Assembly (NCBI GenBank): GCA_014529385.2
Contig: JABFUD020000313.1
Span: 35,001-75,711, forward strand
DNA: 40,711 bases
Direction of reading: 5' to 3'
Source of the DNA: Adiantum capillus-veneris
Lineage: Eukaryota; Streptophyta; Polypodiopsida; Polypodiales; Pteridaceae
Shown: positions 10,758-21,349 of the stretch, one piece after another
Numbering within the stretch: the first letter of the stretch is position 1
Layout of the letters: each line of letters opens with the position of its first letter
Translations under genes and position numbers: made by a program
Notes under the pieces: model-generated
Databases searched by the model: none
The model's input: the letters and a program-made list of their open reading frames with translations, nothing else
What the model was told of the DNA's origin: nothing

Positions 10758-11298
10758 TGTGGTCTGCACAGAGAGAGAAAGAGAGAGAGAGAGAGATCGC
10801 GCTGTGGTCTGGAGAGAGAGAGAGAGAGAGAGCTGTAGCAACAGCTGGCGCGCGCGTTGCCAAGACCAGAGAAAGACGTACAGACGCTGCTGCTTCGACT
10901 CATAGCGCTGCAGCCGCCAGCCCTCATTTAGCATCATTCGGAGTACATGGCAGCTGTTCTTGGCCCCTCTTCAGCCTCACTCTGATCGAGGCTCGCTAGT
11001 GCAGCTGCAAGCACGTCGGACTATCTCCAGGTAGAATTTTTTAAAATTGAATCTTTTAACGCTAATCTTTTAACTCCTGTAATTTGTGGAAATTCCCAAA
11101 AGACCCCCCCAATATTTTGTCATAAATTCTAAAAATACCTTTAATATTTTCAAAATTCGCAAAACAAACCTTGTTTTTGAGATTAAATGTTTCCAAAGAA
11201 GACTGTTTGTATATCAATACAAGATGCTGTTGATAAGAAGACTCTTTGTATATCAATACAAGATGATAAAACTAGATTTTGAGTTGGTTATGTAGCTG
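10432..11298. repeat. Pair of about 200-bp direct repeats around a GA-rich block
   Basis: Copies at about 10432-10640 and 11080-11298 share CTAATTTGTGGAAAT-like starts, TTTTGTCATAAATTCT in the middle and TGAGTT(A/G)GTTATGTAG at the end. The second copy has an internal duplication of TTTGTATATCAATACAAGAT. Between them lies a GC-richer block with three (GA)n runs (about 10715-10752, 10770-10796, 10811-10832) separated by CGCG(T/C)TGTGGTCTG. There are no LTR hallmarks. The long Arg-Glu or Ser-Leu ORFs here are microsatellite artefacts. Confidence 0.75.
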
Positions 11299-11342
11299 CA
11301 TTATTGGAACTTGTCAGTGGCTACTTGGGTGCCTGCGGGCCC

Positions 11343-11561
11343 TAGTGTTCGGGAAAAAATGTGTTTTAGCTTAATATCGTGCCATTTTCAATTTTTAAAA
11401 TTGCCGATTGAGGGCAAGGGGAAAAGGAGAAATTCCGCCCCAAAATAGAGAAAAATAATGTAAAAACTCTAAAAATGATCTAAAAATTTTAAAATTTCCT
11501 CTTGGCAAATTCAAGAAAAAGAATTTTATATGTTTGGAAAAATGATTTTTCCCGAACACTG
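11343..11561. mobile_element. MITE with TAGTGTTCGGGAAAAA inverted ends
   Basis: Terminal inverted repeats at 11343-11360 and 11544-11561 match at 16 of 18 positions. The interior is AT-rich and non-coding. The right end (GTTTGGAAAAATG followed by the TIR) closely resembles the right end of the MITE at 33183-33419, so the two probably belong to one family. The target duplication is not clear here: the flanks GCGGGCCC and CTGAGGCC do not match. Confidence 0.65.
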
Positions 11562-11729
11562 CTGAGGCCCCTAATCTTTATGGAAGTGTCACCCCCTAAT
11601 GTACATAAGTATTGAAAAATTTGCATAACAATGGAATTTGTTATGAATAAATTAGTCACACAAGTTTCCTTGAATGTGTGTCGTTTATGTAGCAGTGTCA
11701 ATTTGATTATATATGGCACTCAAGTTTCT

Positions 11730-12023
11730 TTAATAGATGGCACTCATTTGGAGCCATCTATCATAACTAGACACAAGGGTATTTAGGGGGGGGGACACAC
11801 ACACATACACTCATTTGGAGCCATCCATCCAAACTCTGCCACTCACTTGGCTAATTGTTGAAATTGTTTTTATTATGGGGGACACACACACAGACACACA
11901 CACACAAACACACACACAGAGAGGGGTATTTTGACACTAGGGTCATCCATCCAAACTACGCCACTCATTTGGCTCATTGTTGAAGTTGTTTTACACACAC
12001 ACACACACGCGCGTGCGCGCGCG

Positions 12024-12075
<52 letters not shown>
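11730..12075. repeat. Tandem repeats with (AC)n, (GC)n and (GA)n tracts
   Basis: A unit containing CACTCATTTGG, CATCCATCCAAACT and TTGTTGAA(A/G)TTGTTTT is repeated about three times, with (AC)n runs between copies. It ends in a compound (AC)n(GC)n(GA)n tract at 11993-12075, directly upstream of the accessory ORF. The alternating purine-pyrimidine GC/AC tract could adopt Z-DNA. Confidence 0.8.
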
Positions 12076-12078
<3 letters not shown>

Positions 12079-12120
12079 GTATTTTGAATTTATGCTTTTT
12101 GTTTTGTGGTAGCTAGGACA

Positions 12121-12498
12121 ATGGTTGCAAAAAACGCATCGTATAAGGTGTGTTCCGAGCTGGTGCAAAATATTGTGGCCAATTTGGGGCACAATGGTGC
12201 GGAGTATGATCCATGGCCAGAGAGACGGTACTTTTTATTTGGACACACAAAACCCCCAACCATAGGAGTCACCATTTTTTTGGATGATCCAAAGGACTGG
12301 TACCTTAACCTAGGAATCACTTTAATTAAAGAGACACTAGGTCTCGTTAGTTTCTACAAGATTTCTTCTCGTGGTTGCAACATTGTACCCACCTATGTAT
12401 TGGGCCTTAGGTTGAGCTATTTGATGACTATGCTACCCGGGAGAAAGATAATAATTTGTGATCTTCCCCCATTATCTCCTGAAATTGGGAATAGCTGA
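12121..12498 (+). CDS. Uncharacterised transposon accessory protein (ORF1), element 1
   Basis: The 125-residue product is not one I recognise. I chose the ATG at 12121 because it aligns with the start of the homologous ORF at 38700; an in-frame upstream start at 12106 is a GTG. The two proteins share WP-x3-(R/Q)-(F/Y)-x-(L/V)FG near residues 30-40, then PP, an (I/L)DD motif, a W, LxKETL, YK and a C-terminal (P)x(R/K)K. No signal peptide, membrane segment or metal-binding cluster is visible; the protein is mixed alpha/beta by composition. The transposase ATG lies 246 bp downstream. By position it could play the part of the second protein known from plant CACTA elements (TnpA-like DNA binding), but that is only an inference. 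Confidence 0.65.
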   Translation: MVAKNASYKVCSELVQNIVANLGHNGAEYDPWPERRYFLFGHTKPPTIGVTIFLDDPKDWYLNLGITLIKETLGLVSFYKISSRGCNIVPTYVLGLRLSYLMTMLPGRKIIICDLPPLSPEIGNS

Positions 12499-12744
12499 AT
12501 GTTTCTATGAAATCAAAAAAAAGTTGTGAAGTTAAAGTATTTTGTGCCTTTTTATATTTGTGTATCTTTCATTAGATAGATGTGCTAACCGTTTTCATGG
12601 ATATATAATTTTTTTTTTAATGAAATGGGTTAGTCTCTCTTTGTATCTTGGATTGGAAGCGCCTTTTCATGTAAACCGTTGAGTAATTTAAACATTTTCA
12701 ATCAAGAAAAATCTAATTATTCAACCCTATGCTTTTAGGAAAGG

Positions 12745-15700
12745 ATGGCTACAACAGTAGGTAGTATGGAGACCGATAAGTGTCAATGCAATTATAAATG
12801 CAAGCACTCAAGTGTGGGATGGGAGTTCGTAACAAGGAGAACCTTTTACAATCATCAAGTTCAGGACTCTTTAGGAAATGTTCATCCATCGGTTGGTAAA
12901 ACCCAACCCACACACATACAGAGCCATGCGGGAGATACTACTCCCTTGCAAGGCGGCATAGAAGCAAATGTACACTCGATGGGTGGTACCCAAAATGCGA
13001 CAAACAAAACTGCTTTTTGTACTTGCAAAGTGTACTGTCAAGGTGGACGACATGTTCATCTATCAACCTTTTATAGACATCAAGCAATCATGCACAAATT
13101 TGATGTACTGAAGAGTGGATTTGGATTGCAAAACACCGTGCGAGTAGACCCTTTTCCTTCAAATATGCAAGGGAACCTAGAACAGATGACGCAAATTACC
13201 CAAGTTTGTGATATTGCCATGGATGATAGTGACAATTTGGATGACCACACTACGGAGGATTGTGATACTGACATGAATCTTCATGTTGACTCTAATGGCC
13301 CGGAGAATGATGGAACAAAGGGCCATTTCAATCTAGTTTTTGAGCTAGTTGAAAGAATCTTAGAGCTTCAAGCTTTATGGGACGAGAACAAAATACCTAT
13401 TGGCGTTCAAGACAAAATGTTGCGTCTATTGTTTGGAGGCTTCAGAGGTTTCAGAGTAAGCAACAATTTCTTGAAAAGCAGTTTGGCAAAGTTATTGTTG
13501 CAGTTATCCCCAACATGGGATGGTGATCTTAATGGCATTCAAGTGCCTGCTTGTTGGGACCAAATGCAGGGTATGCTCAAGGGACTTGGCATGGTATGTA
13601 GCCAACGACATCGTATCTGTACAGGTACTTCTACTGCAAGTCACGCACCAGAGATTTTATATCCAAGTCATGAGGACAACTATGTTGGGGAACTGCCAAA
13701 ATGTACATGTTCAAATGGTCGCTCTTGCAGAAAACTAAAGAGAGATTGTGCAGCGTGTTGTGAGAAATGCAAGGTGTGTAACACTCCTAGAAGAATGATG
13801 CTTTCATTCGACTACATTCCTATTGGACCACAAATATACCTACATGTTCAAAGCAGAACCTTTTGCCATGAACTATTAAGCATCTGGCGTAACAACGAAC
13901 AATGGCTTGACTCCGATGCAATGACAAGTGGGAGAAGTATTGTGGACTTCTGGGATGGTGCCAAGTTCCAAGAGGTAAAAGAATTTTGGGACCCGCAAGC
14001 ATGGTATGAATTGCCAATAGTTTGCAGCACACCTTCTTGCAAGAAAGTATACACAACATTTCCAGAATGCAAGCGCCACCCTATGCTAGAAGATTCTTGG
14101 AATGAGGAAACTAGCAAGTATCAATTTCTATGCTCTGAATGTAGAGAAGTCACAACTTCAGAGAGGGTACTTTGTCAAGTGTGCTCTTCTTTTTTTATTT
14201 TTTTCATAGACTACAAAGGTTTAGAGTACTTACAAATTAATATTTTTCATTTAGATTGTTGTATATATACTTGTAAACAGGGCGACCCTCGCAATATTGC
14301 CTTGTTGCTTCATTGGGATGGTTTTCAAACTTCTCGAACCACTCAAAAGAGTTGTGCAGCTGTTGAAATCATGGTCTTGAATACTGGAAAGTACTCCTCT
14401 ATTGGTGTATTACCAGTAATGTTTATCCCATCGAGCTGTAAGAAAATAATCAAGACATTTGGAGATGTCTTTGGGACATTTTTGAAGCCTTTAATAGATG
14501 AGCTAGAATCCCTCTTTCTGGAAGGTATAGATGTGACCTATGACTATCCTATTGACAAGATATTTGGTGAAGCAACACAGATGACAAAGGATTGCAAACT
14601 ACGTGCCATGGTGATGATGGTTACTGGAGATCATCCTGCCCAATGTAAAATTGGGATGTTCAAGAATGGTGGCCAAGAGTTTTGTAGGAGAGACAAGGCC
14701 CAAGCCTCCCTAACACAAAATGAGGGAAGAAGAGAAAGACGATATTTCTATGATGGAAATCGGGAACAATCTGGAACCCAGGATATGCTTATGGCATTAG
14801 ATGAAGCCAAACGTTGCTCTACTAATGTAGAGAAAGAAGCAGTTTGGAAAAGAGCTGGTCTTTCAAGACAATCAATCCTTTGGAGGTTGTATGATCTCTA
14901 TGGATTTGATGTCCCTATTGACCTAGTGTATGATTCCATGCACACATTATCACTAAATGTCTTCAAAAAGTATATCTCCCTCTTGATGGAGAATGCTTCA
15001 TCAAGCCTCAAGAAGGAAATTGATGATGTTGTGACAAAGGTTTCTAAGCTGGTGCCTACATCAATTCGATCCGGTCGATGGCCAAACTATCCTAGAATAT
15101 ATCATGATAGCTTCAAGGCAGAGGAAAATCAAAATTTCATACAATGGTGCTTGCCCTATGTTCTCAGAACCGTAAGAAACATCCCTTCTGACATGGAGAT
15201 ATTGGGTGTTTTGTTAATAGACATAGCACACTACTTTTACAACTATAGTAGAGATCATGGATGGTCTCTTCATAGTATTGAAGTTGTGATTAAGCTCTTA
15301 CAATCATGGCGAGTACGAAAAGATGACATGGCGGGTGCAACTTCCTCACCACTTGAGCATGTTTTTGGTGCGTATATGGACCCAATATGCTAGTGTGGTC
15401 TATTCATATGTTTCCAATTAATGTTCATATTCTTTCATGTCTAATGAGAAATTTTCCCTACTTACAGGAAATGGTGAGCTGTTAGATGATGTCTTGCGGC
15501 ATGGCCTACATGATCGCTTTTGGTGCTACATATTTGAACGAATGGTCAAAATTTATAGTGGCATCAAGTCCAATAACCTTAACAATGAGGCAACTTTTGT
15601 GCAGTTCTATTTGAGGAGTGTTTTTACAAGAGCATTCCAAGTGATCCAAGAAGACAAGGTTGGGCCACTACCCAATGAGCGTTTCATTCAAGAACTCCAT

Positions 15701-15928
15701 GTCTCATTACGTCTATCTTGTGAAGTGAACCATGAAGATCTTAATTGCAACAGTTGTTTTCCTTGGCACATACATGGATTACTAGTTGTTTCTTCAATTG
15801 GGAAGGCTAGATCCATCTGGGATAAATTCTTGAAGTATGGAGATCATGGGCCTTGTATTGATAATCTCTTAACAAAAGGGATTGCAATATCAAAGAAGAC
15901 GTACATTCAGGGAGCCAAGCATACATGA
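12745..15928 (+). CDS. Tnp2-like transposase, exons 1-3 (CACTA/CMC superfamily)
   Basis: Transposases of this family cut and paste the element by recognising its ends. Unspliced numbering from ATG 12745: two N-terminal finger-like motifs, CxCxxxC (residues 13-19) ending in TFYNH, and CTCKVYCQGG (from 92) ending in STFYRH; a Cys-rich cluster from about 320 followed by PRRMMLSFDYIPIGPQ; IVDFWDGAKFQEV; then the catalytic-type core LLLHWDGFQ (D525), VMFIPSS, FLKPLIDELESL, VTGDHPAQCK (D629), FCRR, and DLVYDSMHTLSLN (D730). After a spliced intron, WCYIFERM and NNLNNEATF match the C-terminal region of Tnp2 proteins. Exons are 12745-14166, 14281-15367 and 15468 to about 15905. The exon 3 frame ends at 15928, with a likely frameshift at 15905-15927. 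The first two exons are open and look recently functional. Confidence 0.8.
14167..14280 (+). other. In-frame intron of the transposase
   Basis: These 114 bases (38 codons) are open but encode an F/I/Y-rich low-complexity stretch interrupting the conserved domain. They start with GTACTTTG after GAGAGG and end with TTGTAAACAG. Removal joins TTSER to GDPRNIALLLHWDGF, as expected for the family. Because the length is a multiple of three and contains no stop, the intron is hidden in the ORF. Confidence 0.75.
15368..15467 (+). other. Intron of the transposase
   Basis: The 100-bp intron starts GTGCGTAT and ends TTCCCTACTTACAG. Joining exon 2 ...EHVFG to exon 3 NGELLDDVLRHGL restores the frame exactly; the alternative GTATAT donor four bases downstream does not. 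Confidence 0.85.
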
Positions 15929-17324
15929 AGCTACATATCTTAGGTCATTTTGGCACATCGAGTCTCAGTCGTTTTGTATAAATGACGTTACACTGTATAA
16001 GAAGGTGCTTTTTAGAGGAGAGATCTATGGTATTGGGGACCATGTGGTTGTGAAGGTGGACCAGGATGAAAACCTTAGCAACTGCAGAGGGCATTGGAAG
16101 GCAAGAATAACTACAATTTTTTCAATGCAACATAGAAATGAGCACATTTGGTGGAGAATATTATAAGCAATGCATTGTGGGTGATGAGACATCAGAGACT
16201 TTATTAATTGATAAGATTACATCAATGAGTGTACTTGAGAATAATCCTCTTCCTTCGAATTGAGATTCTATCAGACCCATTCACTCTTTACTCCACAAGT
16301 TTGTTCCTTTACAAATACCTAGAAGTCAAAAGTTGATTGCTTATGAGGTAAAGGATTTAAAACCAAGAGAGAACCTTAGTAAGGAGGGATCCTATGGAAA
16401 TCCTCCTTTGTGGTTGGAACTCCATGACATAGTGAAAGTACTTGTGAAGAATGGAGACAGGCAATCCTTACAATATGTTGTAGTGCGAGAAATAGATACT
16501 ACAAAAAAGGAAGCAAGGTTTGCATTTTTTAAGACTGATATGCAAAACTCAAACATATGGATAGTTCGTGTAGAAGGGAACACATGGAAAAGCTGGAATG
16601 AATGTGTTTATCTATCTCAACATTGGCTTGTCTTGAAACGAAAGAAGATCAATGAACATGGACAACACATCAAATTTATACCTGTCATGTGGAAATCTAT
16701 ATGAAGACTTAAATTTGTAAGTGAAATTTTAAACTAATAACATTAAATCTTGTAAGTATCATTTATTTACTTGAGTACATCTTATTTCTTCTTATGGACA
16801 GGTACATAATGGATTGTCCACAATCATTGTTGGATAGTTTTCTCTCAAAGCCTCGAGATGATGCTTTGAAGATATTAGATTTGTGGCGGGCCTCAAAAAC
16901 AGAGGCTCAGAGCAATGTGTCTCATGAGCTTAGTAATGAGGAGCGTAAATCTATGATGTACGCTCAATTGTTCCGTGCTCCACCTTTAGCTCATCGAGAT
17001 AAAAGTAAGCTTTATGGAAAAGAGTTTTTACGGAGACATTGTGATGACTAAGTGAGAGTATGGAATGCAAACCATAGCCTTGTGTGTGAGTGGTTTGAGG
17101 ATGTAGAACCTACAAAGGATCTACGAAACAATGCAGCAGAGAAGAAAAGAATAGAGAACATTATCAAGGAAAATATAGAAAACATCAAGCCAATAGTTGT
17201 ACATGGAGAGCCCTATATTTGGGAGGAGGTAGATATCTACAACTATTGTGTCAAGTCTCTTGCAGCAAAACGGAAGTGGAAGAAGAGAAAATCTAGTGGA
17301 TCGACATCATCTATTGCTACTTCG
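15882..17324 (+). pseudogene. Tnp2-like transposase, degenerate C-terminal part
   Basis: The reading continues after exon 3 in a shifted frame (RSFWHIESQSFCINDVTLYK, 15940-16000). It shifts again near 16141 to FGGEYYKQCIVGDE, meets a TGA at 16261-16263, and continues in the same frame through LWLELHDIVKVLVKNG and WKSWNECVYLSQHWLVLKRK to a stop at 16702. A probable intron with donor GTAAGTG at 16717 and acceptor ending at 16801 fits the exon starting YIMDCPQSLLDSF. That exon carries a TAA at 17049-17051 and then reads on in the same frame to 17324 (SLVCEWFEDVEP, a Lys-rich KRKWKKRKSSGS). Two frameshifts and two stops in 1.4 kb indicate this copy is not functional, unless some are unrecognised introns. 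Confidence 0.65.
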
Positions 17325-18224
17325 GTAAGCTAATTTCATTGAAAATGTATATGTTTATTCTCTAATATCTCAATTCTTTTAAGTTGTAAATGAAAACATG
17401 AAGGTGATTGAGACAATTGAAACTCATGAACAATTGGATGAAGTCAATCAATGTGGATCTCTTTCAAAGCTTGTGAGTAAGACTATGTTTTTTAATTTAT
17501 ATGACACATGTTTGAATCTAAAACTTATGTTTATTTTAAACATTTAAAGCTTGAGAAACATTTGGAAGAGGAAAATTTAGGAGATAGAAATGAACAACCA
17601 TGAGTTTTGCAAGTAACATTTATGTGCATAAAGCATATAATAACTTGAAATTTTTAAATGGCATGTTGTGCAAACTTTGATGCATTTGTAGGATCAAAAT
17701 AATGTCTACATTCCCAACATACCTTGGGAAAATGTAAGTGGAGAACATGATATTTATGAGATGTGTTTTGTATACAGTAGTTGTAATCTATGTTTTAAGT
17801 ATGGACTATGATTAATACTTGTGCTTTTAGAACACTTGTGTTACTCCTATTAGGAGTATGAAACTTTTATTCATGACCATCTACTTGAAAAGTCATCAAA
17901 TATTTCTACAAGTGACCATTCCATCCAGCAAATTGAGGTATTTCTTATAAAGTGCTAAATATGCTTTCCTTTATTTATTGCATTTTAAAATCCTTTAATT
18001 TTTTTTGTGGACTTCTTTGCTATTTTTAGGAGGTGGGCATGCACACATTACCATTAGAAGAGGATCAAAGGAAGAGTGCACGCAAGAGAAAGGTTATAGT
18101 TTGAGAATTTTAAATGCTTTTCAAAAACATAATCTTAACCAAATCATAATGAGTTCATTTAAGGAGTTTATTTTTTTGCTTATAGCCTAGCGCAAAATTA
18201 TCGCAATTATCCGGTCTAGGGTGA
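17325..18224 (+). CDS. Transposase 3' tail: series of small phase-0 exons
   Basis: After a donor at 17325 (TCG|GTAAGC), short segments lie between AG and GT signals and each is a whole number of codons: 17404-17472 (VIETIETHEQLDEVNQCGSL..., 23 codons), 17692-17733 (DQNNVYIPNIPWEN), 17854-17937 (EYETFIHDHLLEKSSN..., 28 codons), 18030-18092 (EVGMHTLPLEEDQRK..., 21 codons, ending in a basic ARKRK) and 18186-18221 (PSAKLSQLSGLG, then TGA). A further candidate at 17550 has an in-frame TGA after NEQP. The acidic tail ending in a basic cluster could be a nuclear-localising tail. Splice sites were placed by eye; weak acceptors (17403) are the least certain. Confidence 0.6.
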
Positions 18225-18950
18225 GTGGGAAGAGGATAGCCAATTTGTCAAGAAACCCAAAAACATTAGCGCTAGTGAGAAACTTGGTTAGTTTGCGATA
18301 GTGACTCCATGAGTCACGAGCGCCATGAGCCTCTATTCTCAAGCATCGAGTGCCCCACGAGATGCACAGGGAAGGATGTCATGATGGCATATATACATGT
18401 TACTTCTAAATATTATCTATGAAACACGGTCGGGCAAGGGCTGTGTACCATCAGTGAGAAAGAGCCACACGTAGGCATCACCTTGCCACCTAATTGATGC
18501 ACCACATGTATTGGAAAAAGTGGAGAGATCTCATAGCAACAAGCTAGGAACCTCCTCCTCGGGTGACCCACCCTAGGACTTGAGTCTTCAAGGGTAAGAG
18601 CCCTAGCCAAATGAGCACCAGGTGAGCACAAGGTATTTGTCCCTCTAGCGGGGACCCAACCAAGCATGACTAGCTGCTAACGGTTTGTACAAATGCTTGA
18701 GTTTGGAAATTACCTCTAAATTGAAAACTTGAAGGTGAGAAAACCTAAAGAGTTTGAAGAAATTTAGTGTAAAACCTTCCAAATATAATGAATTTACCGT
18801 TATTTTCTTTTGTGCACAGGTTTTCTAACTTTTATTATTTCAAGCGGTGGTTTCTACACTAATTGAGTGTCCTAGTTCGCGACCGCTTTGTGAACATGCT
18901 CTTGTGTTTCTTCCTATTTCATTGCCCTATTTTTTTGTATGTCTCGGCTC
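18225..18950. other. Intergenic, with possible tRNA-derived SINE on the minus strand
   Basis: There is no coding signature. On the minus strand, GCTCATTTGGCTAGGGCTC (18598-18616) resembles a Pol III box A, and GACTCAAGTCC (18577-18587) lies about where box B would be. This could be a decayed tRNA-like SINE head. No tail or target duplication was identified. Confidence 0.3.
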
Positions 18951-19298
18951 TGCGTGCAAACACGCTGAGGATATGCAGAGGATGACGATGCGAGAGGCAA
19001 CACCCGATATAGCAAGGTAAGGTCGCTCTGAAGCTCGAGAGCAAGTTCCCTGTCCTGGGAAGGGCCATTGATGCGTGGCGTTCACAAGCAAGGCCCGAGG
19101 CAGGTTCTGTAAACTACAGCAATGTGCGTGCAAACACGCTGAGGAATATGCAGAGGAGGACGATGCGAGAGGCCACCCGATATAGCAAGGTAAGGTCGCT
19201 CTGAAGCTCGAGAGCAGATTCCCTGTGCTGGGAAGGGCCATTGATGCGTGGCGTTCACAAGCAAGGCCTGAGGCAGGTTCTGTAAACAACAACAATGG
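18951..19298 (+). repeat. Tandem duplication, 174-bp period, coding-like
   Basis: TGCGTGCAAACACGCTGAGG starts both units (18951 and 19125). The copies are about 93% identical. On the plus strand the first unit reads FPVLGRAIDAWRSQARPEAG and runs openly into the second, ending after TRYSKVRSL. The second unit, in a shifted frame, leads on to GPYMDVMSRLQRHARDLGLA. The GC-rich, stop-poor composition suggests an exon of a host gene duplicated in place. The protein family is not recognised. Confidence 0.65.
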
Positions 19299-19399
19299 AC
19301 CCTACATGGATGTAATGAGCAGATTGCAACGACATGCGAGAGACTTGGGCCTTGCGTGTGTGTTTATTGTGTTTATTGGCGTGCCGCTCTTCTGATTGA

Positions 19400-20459
19400 C
19401 AATATGGGTATTATCACCAACATCACTTATATTAGCAGGCTTCATCGGTCGGGCACAGCTGAGGACAACCCAAGGATGATGCAATACTTGGTTGAGGGTG
19501 ACGTGTTGCTCAGGATCATTGCAGAGCATGCCTTTGAGGAGGTCCTGAGCTAAGCACAAAGGATGGACCCATCCAAAGAGAGCCTGTCGGCGTTATATAG
19601 GATGGCAGCATGGAAGTTCTCATCCAAGGAGTCATCAGCAAGGTGTTGGATGAAGCTAGGCATCGTGCCAGTGAGCATGAGTTGCAGGTAGACCCCGAGG
19701 CTCCAGATATCGACACGATGGTCGTAGCATCTTTGGATAAGCTCAGGTGCATGGAAGGGCGAGGTTCCGACGCGGGCATCATCGAGCCTCTATAAGGGAT
19801 CCTCCATGGATGCAGCATGCCCAAAGTCTGCCATCAGCACCTGATGTAGCTCATATGGTGGTGCTACTGCACCAGCAGCTTGCTTAGTCGCTCTGCTTCG
19901 AAGGGGTCCGGTAGGAGAAGCACGTTCCCGAGCTTGATGTTGCGGTGGACAATGCCCCGAGCATGGCAGCGGATAAGAGCTCGGGCCAGGCTTGCCACGA
20001 TGTGGGCAGCCTCTCTTTCATTGAGGATGGGGCAAGCATCGAGCGCATGGGGAGACATAGATGGAAGCGATCTAGAGTGTTGCAGCAGACATGATCTCAA
20101 ACGGTGGGCTCTGTATCAAATGTGGACCTGATGTAGCTCATATGGTGGTGCTGCTTCTGCCATCAGCACCTGATGTAGCTCATATGGTGGTGTTGCTGCA
20201 CCAGCAGCTTGCTTAGTCGCTCTGCTTCGAAGGGGTCCGGCAGGAGAAGCACGTTCCCGGGCTTGATGTTGCGGTGGACAATGCCCCGAGCATGGCAGCG
20301 GATAAGAGCTCGGGCCAGGCTTGCCACGATGTGGGCAGCCTCTCTTTCATTGAGGATGGGGCAAGCATCGAGCGCATGGGGAGACAGAGATGGAAGCGAT
20401 CTAGAGTGTTGCAGCAGACATGATCTCAAACGGTGGGCTCTGTATCAAATGTGGACTTG
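19400..20459 (-). pseudogene. Protein kinase fragment (CaMK/CDPK-like C-lobe), dead
   Basis: Minus-strand translation gives kinase subdomains in order: [16 protein letters not shown], the catalytic loop [16 protein letters not shown] (about 20265), VLMADFGHAASM (19841-19805), FHAPEL, DIWSLGVYLQLMLTG and DPEQHVTLNQVLHHPWV (about 19470). The HRD Asp, the proton acceptor, is Asn in both copies of the catalytic-loop block. Lesions include a TAG just after the DFG block, a frameshift near 19555 (SILCA to AQDLLKG) and one before VLMADFG. The N-lobe with the ATP-binding Lys is absent. The catalytic-loop block is tandemly duplicated (see 19828-20459). The HHPWV end fits the CaMK group. It was probably captured or truncated by rearrangement. 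Confidence 0.85.
19828..20459. repeat. 328-bp tandem duplication of the kinase catalytic-loop block
   Basis: Units start TCTGCCATCAGCACCTGATG at 19828 and 20156 and are about 97% identical. The second unit ends near 20459. Their near identity shows a recent duplication after the gene was already broken. Confidence 0.9.
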
Positions 20460-21349
20460 CTAAAATGTATTCGCAATATGAGCAGAGCTAAACGAGGGGG
20501 ACAAGTGCAGGTACTAATTAGCTTGAGCAATTATTCTTAGATATTTTGGTCTGATTGTACCTAGAGCAAAGCATTGTTTGATGGTGAGTGTAGATTGCTT
20601 GAGGGAGTATTGAGTACTTTGTATTGTCCAAAATAGTTTGCAAGTACAAAATATCTAAATCTGGAATGTATTTCCATACAAATTAGGGTGATCAACATAT
20701 ACCTTAGATATTCTTGTTAGGCATGAATGCTTGCATGTGATGATGGAAATTTGAAGTCTTTGAAGGTGAAACATGGAGTTTCATTGTATATAGACCTGTG
20801 TTTATTCATGTATAGACCTGAGTTTATTCATGTATAGACCTGTGATGATGGAAATTTGAAGGCTTTGAAGGTGAAGCATGGAGTTTCATTGTATATAGAC
20901 CTGTGTTTATTCATGCCTAACGTTCATGTCTATATACAATCAATAATCTAAGCTTCTCATTGATTGTATATAGACCTAAGTTTATTTGAATTTGGAAATT
21001 CTTAGATTAGAAATGTAACTAATTTCAAGAAGTGTCATCTTTCCTCTATTTTTTTTAAATCATGTTTTTGAAGTTTCTCTGAACTTCGCACACACTATAT
21101 CAACTGATCCGAAAGTGGCAGCCAGAATAGAGTGACAGCTTCTACTAGTCTACTCGTGCTCCAGATGAAGACAAAAGTTGTGTTATTTTTTTTCGTGATT
21201 TTTAGTCTGGCTTGCAAATAAGTTTAAAGAAGAATCAGCAAATTTGTGGACAATATTGCCTATCAATGATCAATGTTAAGCCAAAACAGAATTTGAGTTG
21301 TTGATGAGATATTGGTGCAATGTTTTTTTATTGTTTCTGTTTTTAGTTT
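20460..21349. repeat. Intergenic with 105-bp-offset tandem repeat
   Basis: GATGATGGAAATTTGAAG... through GTGTTTATTCATG (20738-20810) recurs at 20843-20915. Between and after them, TGTATAGACCTG(A/T)GTTTATTCA-type 25-bp units repeat, including an inverted piece near 20930. No gene is seen. Confidence 0.75.

Larger units (their letters stand above)
11031..18224 (+). mobile_element. DNA transposon, element 1: accessory ORF plus Tnp2-like transposase
   Basis: This span holds a possible 5' leader intron, a small ORF (12121-12498), a spliced Tnp2-like transposase (12745 onward), and a tail of small exons ending at a stop at 18222-18224. The Tnp2 family belongs to CACTA/CMC elements. I looked for CACTA-type inverted termini and a 3-bp target duplication and could not fix either end, so the coordinates mark the transcribed part only. 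The second element at 38.7 kb has the same gene order. Confidence 0.7.

Noticed and set aside
10635-10999. Arg-Glu and Ser-Leu repeat proteins
   Set aside because: They are translations of (GA)n/(CT)n runs in any frame, as are similar ORFs near 7.9, 12.0, 23.5-23.9, 27.1, 27.9, 34.3 and 36.5 kb.
10432-11298. TRIM-type LTR retrotransposon
   Set aside because: The 200-bp direct repeats lack TG..CA ends, and no primer-binding site or polypurine tract adjoins them in the right places.
12745-15393. KDZ/Zisupton transposase
   Set aside because: The CxC-type N-terminal motifs are suggestive, but the DGF, D-x-PA and YDSMH core blocks fit the Tnp2 family better.
11031-18300. CACTA termini for element 1
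   Set aside because: CACTA at 11935 and TAGTG near 18272 do not form matching inverted repeats and have no matching 3-bp flanks.
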